64,000 bases of DNA from Austropuccinia psidii (lineage: Eukaryota; Basidiomycota; Pucciniomycetes; Pucciniales; Sphaerophragmiaceae): the NCBI GenBank assembly GCA_023105745.1, contig JALGQZ010000008.1, forward strand, positions 24,317,866-24,381,865, in the 5' to 3' direction. Every line of letters begins with the position of its first letter. The first letter of the stretch is position 1. The notes beneath the pieces were generated by a model, which worked only from the letters and a program-made list of their open reading frames with translations, did no database searches and had not been told where the DNA came from. The position numbers and the translations under genes were made by a program. Shown here piece after piece: positions 1 through 12,924 of the stretch.

Positions 1-941
1 AATACAGGGTGAAACGTTTCATCTGGGGACCTCACAGCCTGATTCTGACGTGTATGATGCATAGAATGCTGTACAGAAACTGTATGGGACCCCAGTATTG
101 ACTGACATATGAGGTATTGAAGTAAAAACATGCTTCTTCGTCTATTTGACACCTCATATTCATGGTTATGGGATATTATCCCATGGTAAGGCTGTATCTG
201 ACAGCAGGTGGGATTTTGACCTTAAAATAGTCATAACTCTGTCAGTTTTTGAGATATCAAGCTCAGAGTTGGTTCATTGAATAGCCCTGTATGGGCTCTA
301 CACAATGGTACCCAACTTGACATGGTTATCATTAAATATGACAAAGTTATCCCATGTACAAGTATTTTTGTACATTGGCGTGGTCTGGTCAAAAGCTGTA
401 TTAAGCTTGTTTGGCCAATAACTTCTGTTGTAGTTGAGTTATGAGGAAATGAATGGCACCATCAGATAGCCCTGATTGTGCTCTTTCCAAAAACACCCCA
501 CTTTAGGTATCTCACACTAAAACTGTAAAAGTTAGATGAGAGGTGAATGTTTTGTTCACCCTTATTTGGTCTGAATCTGACCATAACTCAAGTAATACTG
601 GTGCTAGCTCAGTTTGGCTGGTACCATTGGATAGCCCTGGCTTAGAGCTTCATTTTGAATACCCATTTGATGGGGTTAAGCCTCTCCTTCTAGATTTTAG
701 ATGAGAGGTGAAAATTAAGGTTTATGCTCAGCAATAACTTTGAGCAGGAATAACTTTGTTGTTTCTTGTCCTATGGTGATGGGACTTATATTTTCAGAAA
801 GAGGTAAGTTTCCTCTTTCTTCTGATATCTTTTCAGCTAATTTGGCTCAGTTCCATGTTTTGGTGGTATTTTGGCTATACCATTGGTTTATGGTATTTTG
901 GCTGTCATGCTTGTGCTCTGGTTTTGAGGCACAGGCTGACA
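1..941 (-). repeat. G1 3' LTR (partial, cut by window edge)
   Basis: Position 1 matches 8248 in the other LTR and similarity runs collinearly to the terminal GGCTGACA at 941. About 480 bp of the LTR lies before the window. It would carry the polyadenylation region of the minus-strand transcript. Confidence 0.92.
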
Positions 942-954
942 TACCCTCCCTCTA
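942..954 (-). other. G1 polypurine tract
   Basis: On the minus strand the bases just before the 3' LTR read AGAGGGAGGGTA, a purine run in the position expected for the plus-strand DNA primer of an LTR retrotransposon. Confidence 0.75.
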
Positions 955-965
955 AAAAAGGCTCA

Positions 966-3900
966 TCATTGATGAGACTGTTCAGTCCTCCTAGAGGCTC
1001 TGAATCTCCTTAAATGGAGGTTCCCATCTGGTATGGCATCCTCTGCCAACCATTTGTCTTTGTCAGCTTTCTGGTTCTTGAATCTGACTAGATATTGTCT
1101 CTGATCCTTCCCATTGAGTCTGATTTTTCTGGCCCTGATGATTTTACTCACAGGTCCAGGAGAGTCTTCTACTTCCACTATTTCTGGTGGAGTGATGTTT
1201 TTCTTCCTGGAGGGGAATTTATCCTCTTCTGTTTGGAAGTATGGTTTGACCAGGCTTACTGGGAAGACTGGGTGTTTCCTAGAAAACTCCTCAGTGAGCT
1301 TGACCTCTACTGCATTCTTCCCTATCAACTTAATGATAGTGAAGGGCCCTACAAATGAGTCTCTCATTTTCTTGGGTCCTTTGAGATTGTTAAAGTTTAG
1401 TGTAGACACTAACACCTGGTCCCCTTCCTTGAAGTCAGGTTCCATATGTGATTTGTCCCACCTCTGCTTATTATACTCTTTGGCCTCAGCTATGCATTTG
1501 GCAGCAGTATCACAGGCTTTCTTCCACATATCATGGAAGTCTTTGGCTGTGGGGTGGATGGTCAGAAGATTTTTCTTCAAGTGATCCACAGGTAAAAGGG
1601 GATTCCACCCTTTCTCTACCAGTGCAGGTGTTTCTCCTGTGGTAGAGTGCTGGCTTGTATTATAAGCCAGTTGGACTGCTGGTAAGAGGGTGACCCAATC
1701 ATGGGTATATCCCTCATGGTCCTTGTATTCCATGCCATAGGCACAGAACCTCCTGAGGATTTCCTCCATTGTTTGGATCATCCTCTCAGCTAGGCCATCA
1801 GTTTGTGGATGGTAAGCTGTGGAAAAAGCAAGCTTGGTGCCTAGCATGTCATATAAATTGGTCCAAAATTCAGATGTGAATTTTGGGTCCCTGTCACTAA
1901 TTATGATCTTAGGGACTCCACAGGTGGATATGATGTTATTCCAAAATAACAGAGCAGTGTCCATGGCTGTGTCCTCTTTATGGCATGGTAGACATCTCAT
2001 GCTCTTGCTGAACCTATCTACTATGATTAGGCAGGCATTGTAGTTTTCTTTGCCTCCTGGGACAAGTCCTGTGACCCAGTCCATGTTGATGGTTTCCCAT
2101 GGGTGTTTGGGTTCTTCTATGTGCTGAAGCAACCCATATTTTTTCCCATGTTTTCTATTTGCCTTTTGGCATCTTTCACAAGTGTTGATGTATTCACTCA
2201 ACTCTTGCTCCCACTTGGGCCACCAAGCTGTGCTTGCTACCCTCTCTTTAGTCCTGTCCTCACTCATGTGTCCCATGTAGGGGCAGTCATGGCATTCCTG
2301 CAGGATTAAGGAGATGTGGTCTCTGTCTATCACTGTGAGTGCACTGATGTGCTTTTCTCTGTGATAAATCAGGCCATCTATAAGGAAGAATTTATTGTCC
2401 TTATAGGCCCTCAACCAGGGTTCCTCCAGCTGGGTTTCCAGTTCTGGGCTCCTGTATTTTTGTTGAAGGAGTTGGAGTAGTATGCTACACTGTTTGTGTT
2501 TAGCATAGGATTTCAGTACTGCATTGAAAAATTCATTGTGCAATTCTGAGGAACTTATTCCCAGTATGGGGGTTTCTGTCCCTTCTGAATCAGTGTTTCC
2601 ACTGTCAAGGGTACCACTCCCTGGTTCCCATTCAGAGAATCTGAAGTTCTTTTTCCTATTTATTTCCATAAAATGGATAGAAATTCTTGCAGCAACTTCA
2701 GGGTCATAAGCTGGATTGCTTTTGACATTGTCCAGTGGCCATCTGCTAAGGCCATCTGCATTGGTATGGCTTTTACCTTCCTTGTATATGATTGTCATGT
2801 TCCCTCTATACTCCTGGATGGCTATTTGCCATCTCAGCATGTGTCTATTAGTGGTTTTCATGTTTAGTAAAGACTTCAAGGCTGTGCAGTCTGTGTAGAC
2901 TTCAAAGACTGCACCCTCCAAATAATAATGGAGTTTTTCTAGAGCCCAGACTAGACATAGACATTCTGTCTGGGTGGCCCCATACCTGGCTTCTGAATCT
3001 TTCAGCTGCCTAGAGATGTAACATATTACACCTTCTCTTGGTTCACCATCCACAATTTGTCTTTGGTGAAGGGCTGCTCCCAAGCCTTGGCTGCATGCTG
3101 CATCTATATATAACTTGAATGGCAGTTCAAAGTCAGGCAAGATGAGCACAGGTGCATTTGTGAGTTCATATTTGATCCTCTCATACGCATCCCTCCTTTC
3201 CTTGGTTATTTCAAACACTACATCCTTTGAGCATAACTTGTATAAACTACTAGTTATGTGAGCAAAGTTTTTGATGTGGTTTCTATAGTAGCTAGCAAAT
3301 CCAAGGAAAGATTGCATCTCTTTGATGTTCTTTGGTACTGGCTTTTGCAGTACTGCTGCTACTTTGTTCTGGTCAATTGCCAGACTAAGGCCTGAGACTT
3401 TGTGTCCTAGAGCTAGTAGCTCTTGTTGGCCAAAATTACACTTTTTAAGTGAAATTTTCAGATTGATGGGTGTACATTTACTTAGCACTCTGTCTATGTA
3501 TTGTACATGGTCTTCCCATGTCTCTGAGTATATAATGATATCATCAATATACACTACCATCCAGCCTTCTATTATTTCTTCTTGAAATATGGTGTCCACC
3601 ATCCTTTGGAAGTGGGCTGGTGCATTCTTGATGCCAAATGGCATCCTGGTGTACTCATATATGCCCATATGGCATATTATTCTGAGCAACTTCATGGAAT
3701 TTGGTTTAACTCCATTTTGGTGGAAGCCTTTCATACAATCCATCTTGGTTATGTATTTGGCTTTGGCTAGCTTATCCAAGGCATGAGGTATCCTTGGTAT
3801 AGGGTACCTGTCTGCTTTTGTGTAGTTATTCAGGGCTCTGAAATCTCCACACAATCTGGACTTGCCATCATGCCAGGTGATTAGGACAGGAGTGGTGATT

Positions 3901-6455
3901 TCCACTATTTCACTATGTCCAATCTTCCTAATGACATCCATTTCCAGGAGTTCATTGATATGTTTCTCAATCTCTTTCCTGGTCTCCAGACTTGCTGGGT
4001 AAGGAGGTCTCCTTAACATGGGTGGATAAGGCCTTTCCACATCCAGATATAGTTCTATATCATGGCCTTTGATCTTGCCTAATGGTTCTTCACCAATGGC
4101 AAATGCTTGTCTATTCTTCCTCAGCATCTTCAGTAAACTTAACTTTTGTTTACTGGTGAGGGTAGTGCTAAACTGTCCCTCTCTGAATTCTTTCAGAAGT
4201 TCTTCCAGTGGGTCTTGAGAAGATATCTGGTATATATCAAGAGAAAATTTCTTTTCCTTGTTAGTACCAATGGTAATATGCCTATTTTTACTATTGTAAA
4301 TATCTATGCCATACATCCTCTGGTAATCTGTTCCCAGTAAAAACCCTTGGATGTGGGCATCTTCAAGCACTACAAACTCTGGGTTGAGTCTGATATTACC
4401 TTTTCTGTGGGGTATAATTATCTCTTTGATAATTGTCCCAATAGAGGTCATCTTTCCAGATGCACTCTTAAAGTTCTTTGCCCTGGTGGGCAAGAGTTCT
4501 TTTTCCCAGTTTGGGAAGTGGTTATCCAGATAATTTCTGGCCACTATGGAGCAGTGTGCTCCACTGTCAATGATCAGTGGATGCTGAGCATTGTCAATAC
4601 ATACAGTCATTTTTGTGGCTGTTCCATGTATGTATGCCATTCCTTTGGTTGGTGTAACCAGGAATGTTTGTGCATCTTGTGTATGTTTACACAAATTCTT
4701 GTTGGCAGTGTCTTGTGGCATGCCTGCTTCCAACTGTATATCCTGGATTTCTAGTAGGGTTTCCTCTTGGTATTCCACTAGAAATTCTTCTCTTGGGTCT
4801 TGATCCTCATCAGATGGTTTTCTAATGGCATCACCCATAGAGTCTGATTCAGAATCCTCTGTTGGAGGTTCTTCTTCAGGGACTTTTTCTATAGCATAGA
4901 CTTTCTTCTTTGCTTTTGGACAGTTGTTGGCATAGTGGTCTGTTGAACCACAATTGTGACAAGAATTCTTCTTCTTTGCCACTTCTGCCACTCTTTCTCT
5001 GGGTTTGTCTTTAAACTCCACCCTGAAAGGTTGTTTCTCTTTGAAACTGCTGCTTCTATATGGGGTGAATTTCCCTATATTAGTCCTTTTCCTTATGTCT
5101 TGTAAGGTATTGGCTATATCATCTAGAGTGCAATTTTGGTTGCATCTGCACTTTACTGCATGCTCTAGTTCTCCTGGCAGTTGTGTCAGAAGTTTATGAT
5201 TCCTCATTTGAATGTTCATTTGGGGATCAATGGCTTTAAGTCTTTTAGACTGTCTAAGACACCACTCATATGGATCTTTGTCCACAGAGTATTTGTCATT
5301 TTCAAATGACATGGTCTTTTGCCATATCCAAGTTCCATTACTGTACTTTTGGATTATTTGACTCTTCCACCATGGCCAATTTCTTCTGCCATGGATTTCT
5401 TTCATTTCAGTGTACCATATACTTGCATGACCTTTAAATGCAGTATTCAGTCTAGCAGTAATCCAGTAATCTGGTATGCTTGGTACATCAATGAAGAGTC
5501 CATCAATATAATCTATGAGTTCCATATGATCATATTCTCCTGATCCAGAGAATTTGGGCCAGTTTGAGGCCTCAGGAAGCTGTTTCAAGGCTTCCTTCTC
5601 TGAATAAGACATGCTATCTCCATCCTGGTATTGTGATGGAGATCTTGCCTTATGCAACAACATGGCATCTGGTTTGATGTCATCTGGTTGATATGGATTC
5701 TCCATAGCTTGGCCTTGTGGTTGGGGCTTTAAGCTATGGTAGGCATCAAACAATTTGTTGATGTCTTGGTTCAGACACTCCCTGTCCCTGCTACTATGGT
5801 GTTGTTCTTCAGAGACTTGATTCAGTCTGTTGTTGGTTTCTTCAGAGGCTTTGCTCAGTTGAGCATATCCTTCCTGAAGGTTTTTAACTATCTGCTCCAA
5901 TGAGGCTTGAGTTTTTCTCATCCTCTCTTGGGCAGCTGCAAATTCTGTAGCCTGCTTTGCAGATTGCTCAGCATATTGGGACATTTGTAACCACAGTGTG
6001 TCACTGTTGATGTTACTCTCAGATGTGATAATGTTATTTTCAGTCTGAGTGGGGGTAATGTTTCTATTACTAGGACTACTGATTCTAGAGTGGTTTACAA
6101 CTACTTCTGGTTCTTGTGTACTTCTTTTACCAAATCTAACAGCTTCTGGATCATGGGGTCTGACTCTTTCCTCCTCTGGTTGAAGGAGGCTTTGTTCTTG
6201 CCCTTGTTGCCTTGTCTTCTCCTGGAAACTTCCTGGAATTGTGAAGAATGGTGACTCTTGGCCACTGATCTGCTGGTTTCTGAATGGTGTGAAGCCACTG
6301 GAGAGCTGATTTGGCATGCTCCTTGTGAACCTGAAGGAATCTGAGTAGGCCCTGTCTGGGTTAACTGTTCTTCTATAGCTTGGATAGTGGCTTGATTCTC
6401 CCTTATCCTCTGTGCCCTTGCCTCCAGGAGTCTGTGCTGCCTGGTAGGATTCCAA
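966..6455 (-). CDS. G1 gag-pol polyprotein, 1829 aa, with C-terminal chromodomain
   Basis: An uninterrupted Ty3/Gypsy polyprotein for reverse transcription and integration. In order: a Gln-rich, coiled-coil-like gag N-terminus (residues ~150-220); a retrotransposon gag domain (~300-450); a CCHC zinc knuckle [14 protein letters not shown] (~498); aspartic protease IIDSGAHCS (~627); reverse transcriptase with YIDD (~968); RNase H beginning DAACSQG (~1117); an integrase HHCC zinc finger (CHDC...CERC, ~1390-1430) and DDE core (MDWVTG ~1457, SDRDPKF ~1520); and a chromodomain-like tail (~1760-1815), which in such elements reads histone marks and steers integration. The start used is the first ATG. 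The frame overlaps the upstream spliced frame by 355 nt and lies in the -1 register relative to it, so it may be translated from its own ATG or by frameshifting. The lack of stops suggests recent activity. Confidence 0.95.
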   Translation of the reverse strand: MESYQAAQTPGGKGTEDKGESSHYPSYRRTVNPDRAYSDSFRFTRSMPNQLSSGFTPFRNQQISGQESPFFTIPGSFQEKTRQQGQEQSLLQPEEERVRPHDPEAVRFGKRSTQEPEVVVNHSRISSPSNRNITPTQTENNIITSESNINSDTLWLQMSQYAEQSAKQATEFAAAQERMRKTQASLEQIVKNLQEGYAQLSKASEETNNRLNQVSEEQHHSSRDRECLNQDINKLFDAYHSLKPQPQGQAMENPYQPDDIKPDAMLLHKARSPSQYQDGDSMSYSEKEALKQLPEASNWPKFSGSGEYDHMELIDYIDGLFIDVPSIPDYWITARLNTAFKGHASIWYTEMKEIHGRRNWPWWKSQIIQKYSNGTWIWQKTMSFENDKYSVDKDPYEWCLRQSKRLKAIDPQMNIQMRNHKLLTQLPGELEHAVKCRCNQNCTLDDIANTLQDIRKRTNIGKFTPYRSSSFKEKQPFRVEFKDKPRERVAEVAKKKNSCHNCGSTDHYANNCPKAKKKVYAIEKVPEEEPPTEDSESDSMGDAIRKPSDEDQDPREEFLVEYQEETLLEIQDIQLEAGMPQDTANKNLCKHTQDAQTFLVTPTKGMAYIHGTATKMTVCIDNAQHPLIIDSGAHCSIVARNYLDNHFPNWEKELLPTRAKNFKSASGKMTSIGTIIKEIIIPHRKGNIRLNPEFVVLEDAHIQGFLLGTDYQRMYGIDIYNSKNRHITIGTNKEKKFSLDIYQISSQDPLEELLKEFREGQFSTTLTSKQKLSLLKMLRKNRQAFAIGEEPLGKIKGHDIELYLDVERPYPPMLRRPPYPASLETRKEIEKHINELLEMDVIRKIGHSEIVEITTPVLITWHDGKSRLCGDFRALNNYTKADRYPIPRIPHALDKLAKAKYITKMDCMKGFHQNGVKPNSMKLLRIICHMGIYEYTRMPFGIKNAPAHFQRMVDTIFQEEIIEGWMVVYIDDIIIYSETWEDHVQYIDRVLSKCTPINLKISLKKCNFGQQELLALGHKVSGLSLAIDQNKVAAVLQKPVPKNIKEMQSFLGFASYYRNHIKNFAHITSSLYKLCSKDVVFEITKERRDAYERIKYELTNAPVLILPDFELPFKLYIDAACSQGLGAALHQRQIVDGEPREGVICYISRQLKDSEARYGATQTECLCLVWALEKLHYYLEGAVFEVYTDCTALKSLLNMKTTNRHMLRWQIAIQEYRGNMTIIYKEGKSHTNADGLSRWPLDNVKSNPAYDPEVAARISIHFMEINRKKNFRFSEWEPGSGTLDSGNTDSEGTETPILGISSSELHNEFFNAVLKSYAKHKQCSILLQLLQQKYRSPELETQLEEPWLRAYKDNKFFLIDGLIYHREKHISALTVIDRDHISLILQECHDCPYMGHMSEDRTKERVASTAWWPKWEQELSEYINTCERCQKANRKHGKKYGLLQHIEEPKHPWETINMDWVTGLVPGGKENYNACLIIVDRFSKSMRCLPCHKEDTAMDTALLFWNNIISTCGVPKIIISDRDPKFTSEFWTNLYDMLGTKLAFSTAYHPQTDGLAERMIQTMEEILRRFCAYGMEYKDHEGYTHDWVTLLPAVQLAYNTSQHSTTGETPALVEKGWNPLLPVDHLKKNLLTIHPTAKDFHDMWKKACDTAAKCIAEAKEYNKQRWDKSHMEPDFKEGDQVLVSTLNFNNLKGPKKMRDSFVGPFTIIKLIGKNAVEVKLTEEFSRKHPVFPVSLVKPYFQTEEDKFPSRKKNITPPEIVEVEDSPGPVSKIIRARKIRLNGKDQRQYLVRFKNQKADKDKWLAEDAIPDGNLHLRRFRASRRTEQSHQ

Positions 6456-7170
6456 CCCTTGGTGATTACCATAAGGTCCTTAAAGTCTATCTCTTTGAGA
6501 CAGATCTTCTGGCAACTTGATCCCAGTTCTGCCCAGTGAGTTGCTAGGTTGAACCTTTTGTTGTCCATGCTCCATTGAAACAAATCTTTGAGGAGTTGGT
6601 GGATTTGAAGAACTTGATCCATATCCTTCCAGTCCTCTGGTTTGAGGTTTCTGTTGAATTGGAGTGTGAATGGCAAGGTTGATATTATCTCCCTCATTGT
6701 TTTGCCATCCACCACTGTGTCCAATGTGTCTTCTTTCAGGTCTTCTGGTTCTAGACATTCCTGCTCTATCCTCTGGCTGGTTCCTTTGGAAGCCAAGGTC
6801 TCTGAGGTATGCAGGGGACATATCAGTGTTTGCAAGCAGTCAAAAACTTTATGTTCTTGGGGTATTTACCTTTGACTGTGCCTTGTACAAATTTGTTATC
6901 TTCTGATTTGGGCAGTTTGCCTTTGGAGGTTATAAATGGGTTAATAATTGTAATCTTCCCTGTACAAGTGGTTAAGGTTGGTTTACCTTGTATTGAAGCA
7001 GAGTTTCGTGGTTTTCTACTCCTCTGAGTGGCTATTGGTGTCCACTTCTTGGCTGTAATGAGGCCTTCACTAAGCCTTTTTCCTTTACCCTTGCTGCCCT
7101 CTGGTTCTGAGGGTGTCACTGGTGTGTTGGCCTGTGACTGGGTTTCAAGTGGGATGTAGTTTTCTTCCAC
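6101..7170 (-). CDS. G1 upstream frame, spliced (gag-like accessory protein, ~333 aa)
   Basis: Two minus-strand open segments fit one spliced gene. Exon 1 is 6870-7170 (ATG at 7170-7168); the intron is 6802-6869, 68 nt, GTAAAT...CTCAG with a CACTGAT branch-like site; exon 2 is 6101-6801. The exons total 1002 nt and the joint is in frame. The first part is Ser/Thr/Pro/Lys-rich; the second is acidic then Gln-rich, ending in a basic stretch and [15 protein letters not shown] recognise no catalytic motif. Its place before gag-pol and its composition suggest a gag-like or nucleic-acid-binding partner. The last 355 nt overlap the start of gag-pol in another register, so that stretch encodes two proteins. 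Without splicing, exon 1 would end at a stop soon after 6870. Confidence 0.7.
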
Positions 7171-7763
7171 TGAATCAAGACAGGAAAAAGAGGGCTTATG
7201 TCAGTTAAGACTTCTTAAAAGGCTGGTTTTGCACGTCTAAGAATGGCCTCTGGGCTTGTATATTATTACAATATGCCCTTGTATAATGACAGTGTAATTG
7301 AATTAACAATTTCACATAAAAAATACAGCTTATGGTGCCCTGTCACACTGTTTGTGTGCCAGTATCCCACAGATACACTTGTGGTTTTCAAGTGTATTCT
7401 GTACAAGTGGTTTTGTATAAGTGCTATTGAGTCAACAATACACTTAATCCACGCCTCAACTGATGGTTTTTCAGTCAGAGGTGTCCTTATTCAGTCAAGA
7501 ATACAGGACTTATTGATGGCTTATGTGTTTTTATATACAAAACACGCCAAAAATAAGTATTTTCAGTGGGTATTAGCCACGTGAAAAATACTCTTTTATA
7601 ATATGAGTATATAAGAAAAGATAAAAATATATAAAATATATATATTTAAATGGAAATTACGCCTAAAAAAGATAAAGCAATGTGTTAATAAGTCATAAAA
7701 AAGAGAAAAGACTTACTTGTAAGGTCCAAAAAAGTCAAAAAAAACATGGCCAGGCCCCCAAAA
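7171..7763 (-). other. G1 leader and primer-binding region
   Basis: A noncoding, AT-rich 5' leader of about 590 bp between the 5' LTR and the first frame. Just inside the LTR the minus strand reads TTTTGGGGGCCTGGCCATG; TGGGGGCCTGGCC is the likely site complementary to a tRNA 3' end, offset 3-4 bases from the LTR. I could not name the tRNA. Confidence 0.6.
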
Positions 7764-9187
7764 TGTCAGGCTGAGTCTATGATAAAGGTGAATATGAGTA
7801 TTTACAAGCTTTAACTATGACTGTGACACGGTAAAAATGGTTTTAAAAGATGATAAGATTGATAATAAATGATTTAATTTAAGATTTAAAGGGCTTTACT
7901 ATAGAGATATAGTGGTGGTGAGCGCTGTTGAAAGCCCTGGGTGCAGCTTTACCTGTTGGATTACAATACTTTAAATTAAGAGTATACCTGATTATTTAAC
8001 CAAGAGTAAAACTGTTTTTGACAGTTTACTACGTAGGTTATTCAATAGCAGGATGAGGAAAGGTTTTTGGCTGTGAAAAGCCCTCCTTTTATCCTGAAAT
8101 TGAGGTGGAAAGGCTGCTAGACCTTTCCACGTAGAGGAAGTGAAGATTTTTCACTCTCTAGTACTGGCTTGTGGTTTGCAAACAACCTGTATACCCTGTA
8201 TTGGGCTCAGATGTGGTTTTGAAACCACATCTGGGCAGTTTTCACCAATACAGGGTGAAAATTTTCATCTGGGGACCTCACAGCCTGATTCTGACGTGTA
8301 TGACGCGTAGAATGCTGTACAGAAACTGTATGGGACCCCAGTATTGACTGACATATGAGGTATTGAAGTAAAAACATGCTTCTTCGTCTATTTGACACCT
8401 CATATTCATGGTTATGGGATATTATCTCATGGTAAGGCTGTATCTGACAGCAGGTGGGATTTTGACCTTAAAATAGTCATAACTCTGTCAGTTTTTGAGA
8501 TATCAAGCTCAAAGTTGGTTCATTGAATAGCCCTGTATGGGCTCTACACAATGGTACCCAACTTGACATGGCTATCATTAAATATGACAAAGGTATCCCA
8601 TGTACAAGTATTTTTGTATATTGGCGTGGTCTGGTCAAAAGCTGTATTACGCTTGTTTGGCCAATAACTTCTGTTGTAGTTGAGTTATGATGAAATGGAT
8701 GGCACCATCAGATAGCCCTAATTGTGCTATTTCCAAAAAGACCCCACTTTAGGTATCTCACACTAAAACTGTAAAAGTTAGATGAGAGGTGAATGTTTTG
8801 TTCACCCTTATTTGGTCTGAATTTGCCCATAACTCAAGTAATACTGGTGCTAGCTCAGTTTGGCTGGTACCATTGGATAGCCCTGGCTTAGAGCTTCATT
8901 TTGAATACCCATTTGATGGGGTTAAGCCTCTCCTTCTAGATTTTAGATGAGAGGTGAAAATTAAGGTTTATGCTCAGCAATAACTTTGAGCAGGAATAAC
9001 TTTGTTGTTTCTTGTCCTATGGTGATGGGACTTATATTTTCAGAAAGAGGTAAGTTTCCTCTTTCTTCTGATACCTTTTGAGATAATTTGGCTCAGCTCC
9101 ATGTTTTGGTGGTATTTTGGCTATACCATTGGTTTATGGTATTTTGGCTGTCATGCTTGGGCTCTGGTTTTGAGTCACAGGCTGACA
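7764..9187 (-). repeat. G1 5' LTR (1424 bp)
   Basis: Complete LTR with TGTCAG at 7764 and CTGACA at 9187. It should contain the minus-strand promoter driving G1. It is collinear with the partial copy at 1-941 and the solo copy at 46198-47619. Confidence 0.93.
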
Positions 9188-9539
9188 TCTTCATATTAAA
9201 AAAACCAACCTTACAACTATATATTATTATATATAAAAAACCCTACACTTATATTATATTATATCTTTTATATATTTAACAAACATCCTCTCTATATTGA
9301 ACAATATCTTACCAATAAGTTATTAAAGGTCTTATTATTATATTATATTAACAATTACCTTCTCAAACCATTAAGTATTATAGCATATATAACATCAAAT
9401 TAAACTTAAACCTTAAAATATATATTATTACTATTATATTAAATCAACCTCTTATACTATTAAGGTCTTACCCTTAAAATTATCTTATATTATTATTTGA
9501 AAATTATATTTTATACTGTTTTAATTTATAGGTTACTTA
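9188..9539. other. AT-rich DNA, no gene seen
   Basis: Very AT-rich, with short TATATTA-type runs. I see no coding potential and no match to other parts of the window. Confidence 0.6.
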
Positions 9540-10289
9540 TCTGGTTATTTAATAGGTCTGATAGAGACTGCTAAAATTGTTCTCTAGTTGTAAATCCACA
9601 ATCTTAAATATTGATTTGTGAGCTCTGTAGGGAGATTGTTTAGTATATTCAGAGGGGCAGCTAAAACACCATTAGCACCCTTGGTTACAGAATTATTTCA
9701 GGAATTCAAAACTGTTTACCTGTGATTCCCCCCTCAAGGACAGCCTTATCCAATCCTACACTAAAAGGAGCTCCACAGTACTCAAAAGAAATAGCTTAAG
9801 CTCAATATTAAACCAAAGGGTTTCATTTAATGAAGGAATCATTCAATAACCACAAAGGTTTGTGTCACACTCAGTATTTTTCTTGAACGTTATCTTATTT
9901 ATGTGGAACTGGATAAATAGAAGGAAATACTCCATTAAAACAGATGGATCTGTAAAAAGAGAAAGAGGCCAGAGAACAGCCAAAGGCACTAGCCTATGCT
10001 CAAGGATTACATATTAAGAGGGGTCCAGTATTGTTCCCCTCTACCCATATTACTCACTAATATTCATGTGAATCAATAAGAAGAACAAATTAAGAGTAGT
10101 TTATTAAGTTTTGAAGAACTTGATATAATAATACACAGATACACCACTTTCATTAAAATGACAGGTACAGAGGAGAAAAGGAGGGAAAGAAAAGTCTTCT
10201 GATCCTCTTTCAGGGGAGTCATGTAGTATTAATCACAATTCAGGAGGAGGCCTTCAAATCTTAGTAGAATAAGCTACCTGGTATTGAAA
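9540..10289. repeat. Old repeat E6, copy 1, left part
   Basis: 9770-10289 aligns directly with 57190-57720 (shared stretches around TGTGGAACTGGATAAATAGA and AGAGGGGTCCAGTATT). 9540-9750 matches 52290-52500 in reverse complement, including a purine run and GTAACCAAGGGTGCTAA. The repeat is probably a decayed retroelement piece; no reliable protein could be read. It is interrupted at 10289 and resumes at 14155. Confidence 0.65.
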
Positions 10290-10767
10290 TGTAAGGTTTG
10301 ACTTTGAAACAATAAGTAAATATTAAAAATATTTTACTAATCTTACTGTGAATTTCCTTATGAATTCAAAGAACAATATTAAAGATAATTATAATTATAA
10401 AGATTTATTATAATTATGGCGTAAAATAATGATAATAATATAATAAAAAAATATCAATATTTAATAATTAATATATTTGAAGCACTTTATTATTGTTACA
10501 AACAAATATTAAAGGTTTGAAAATTGTTTTTTAATAATAAAAAACAATAAATAGCAATAATATTACTAATATTAAAGTTATATATTAACATAAATACTAT
10601 TTATATCAAGAAATTGATTATTAAAAAATAATAAAGAGAAATTATTATAGAAAAGAGAAACTGACCTAATTTTAATACTTAATATAATAATTTTGAATAC
10701 CTTTACGCCAAATAATATAAATACAACTTATTTCAATTGTATTTAAAGTAAAAAATATAAGAAATTA

Positions 10768-12688
10768 TGTGAGCCTTGAGGTATATCTTACATACCCAAA
10801 TAGGCCACAATTATCTTAAAAAGAAATTTTGAATTATACATAACTCATAAATCATGCATATATTCAAAATTCATCTTTTTTGATTTCAGAAAAGATGAAT
10901 ACCTTTTTCTTGAGTAAGTAAATCCATGGATTTAAGGCCAGATTTGGATTCTACACAAAAATTCACCTAGGGTAGCTCCATAGAGTGAATAAGCTCAAAT
11001 TAACTCTTTGAGGTGGTAATATGGAAAATACTTCAACACCACATCATTAATACCACATAAAAGATCTGTGAAAATTTTTGTTTTTCTTGATTTTACGCCA
11101 AAATAATGGGAAAGTGAGAAATCCCATGTTACATATACACTAAGAATAGTGTTATACATGTTTTGAGCACTTAATATTATGGTATTCTTACATGCACCTT
11201 TGGTACACCCATAGTGGATATCTCACTTTAAGCTTAAATTTCTATTTTGATGTGAAAAATAAGTAAGGGGGACAAAAGACATCAAAGAGAGCCAGGGTAC
11301 CCAACTTCTGAAGGCTCAGAAGCATGGATAGCTCCAAAGATTGGTTCCATGGCTGACCTTGACCCAATTGGTAAACTAAACCTCTTTGGGAACTTGGTTA
11401 CCAAGTTACAACTACTGTAAAACACCAGAAAATAGCAAATAACCTGCTATTTTGACGTGCCAAGGAGGTAAAGAGCTACTTACACTCCTGTAACCATGTC
11501 AATTACTAATGACTTTCCATGGATAAACCCCAAAAGAATAATTAAAACCCTTTTATGACTTGTATCCATTGATTTACCTCATAGCAACCAGTCAAACACT
11601 GATATTTGCAATTCTACGTAGAAATGAGGTAAAAACTTCAAAAATTCATTAAAAATCAATTCTTAATGAATCTTTCTGAAACTTTCAGGACCAATTTACA
11701 GCTGTATTATCTATGGTACAACCAAAAAGAATTACAGTTTTACTAGTAAAATTAAAAGTTTTACTTACAGTCCATTTTTGGTTATTCTACGAGAAACACT
11801 GAATCTTCAAAAATTCACAGTAAATACAACCTGTGATGAAATTTTCAATAACATTGATAACTTTGGGTAATCAATGATTACTTTGGAATAAAAGAAGATT
11901 TACAAATGTTACTCCTTTTATTCTTAACCATATTGGGGTTGGTAGTCACGTAAAAGCATCAATTAAGCAATTATGACAATTTTACGTGACAACAGATGAT
12001 GTAAGTACTAATCCAAAAAGGTTTAATGCTTTCTCACTAACTGGTTTTTCAGTTTGCTCCATGGCACACCTCTGTGAGCTGTTGTTGACTTAAAAGAGGC
12101 CTTCTCTTGCTGTTTTTTCCGCATCATCATCATCTTATCATTTTATATCATTGTTATCAACAAGTAAGTATTAGTTAAACTATTCTTAAGTGTTTTAAAT
12201 CTTTCAGAATCAATCAGAAAGACGTGAAATCATATAATCCAACTATATATTGTTGTAATCCTGCTATAAATCATTTTGATCTCTTAAATCCACAATTCTA
12301 CGTCAAATTTCTCTACTTTTATCTATCAATAAGTTCTTTGGAGTATCAGTGAGTCATTTATCTTTAATTCTTAAAGTTTTCCTCTAGTAATAGTTTTCTT
12401 CAAGGATTAGCTTTATAATGATTCTTACCAAATATAATTATATATTAAAATAATTTATTATTTTAGTAAAAGAAGTTTTTATTATTAAATTCTTCTTGTA
12501 ATTGATTCTTGTAGACAATTACTTGCTCACTGTTAAAATCACTAGTAGTGCTTAACACATGAAAAAAATAATTCTTTAATTATTTAATTGTGGCTATAAT
12601 AATATTTTATTATTATATTTCATAAGAACAGACATAGTACTGTTGATTAATAGTAATATTATCATCAGTTTCATAGTCACATCTTACA
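10768..12688 (+). mobile_element. Family-T element nested inside T1, opposite orientation
   Basis: 1921 bp beginning TGTGAGCC and ending ATCTTACA, flanked on both sides by AATTA (10763-10767 and 12689-12693). The first bases match 35177 onward and the last bases (TTTCATAGTCACATCTTACA) match the end at 37203. It has jumped into a relative in inverted orientation. No open frame of note. Its 5' part also resembles 55900-56470. Confidence 0.85.
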
Positions 12689-12916
12689 AATTACAAATAT
12701 TCTTATCCTTACATGGAATTAGAGATTTTTACAGAAATTTAACAAAAAATTAAAAATTGATTTAATCACTCCAATATTGATGACTATACAAAGGATCTAC
12801 TTTGGTACTTTATAATATAAAGGATCTATATATAAAGAATAAAGAAATTACCTTTTGTTTTAGTGTTTTTTAATGTTTTTGATGCATCTGAGGGGGAAAT
12901 AGAGTAAAAAGAGCTC

Positions 12917-12924
12917 TATTTATA
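12917..12924 (-). promoter_or_regulatory. TATA box of family-T element T1
   Basis: The minus strand reads TATAAATAGAGCTC, about two thirds of the way along the element (inner copy excluded). The same motif occurs at 36447 in T2, so it is conserved between copies and probably marks the U3 promoter. Confidence 0.6.

Larger units (their letters stand above)
1..9187 (-). mobile_element. Gypsy LTR retrotransposon G1 (chromodomain type), nearly complete
   Basis: The element lies on the minus strand: 5' LTR at 7764-9187, leader, a spliced upstream frame, a long gag-pol frame, polypurine tract, then a 3' LTR cut by the window start. LTR ends are TGTCAG...CTGACA. By eye the 940 bp shared by the two LTRs differ at about 20 sites (roughly 2%), so the insertion is fairly young. 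The right outer flank begins TCTTC; the left flank is outside the window, so the target-site duplication cannot be checked. A solo LTR of the same family sits at 46198-47619. Confidence 0.93.

Noticed and set aside
966..6455. Endogenous retrovirus with envelope gene
   Set aside because: The frame ends in a chromodomain-like tail and no envelope frame follows before the LTR; this is a plain Gypsy retrotransposon.
1095..6875. Many plus-strand open frames opposite the G1 polyprotein
   Set aside because: They are antisense shadows of a real minus-strand frame, with no domains of their own.
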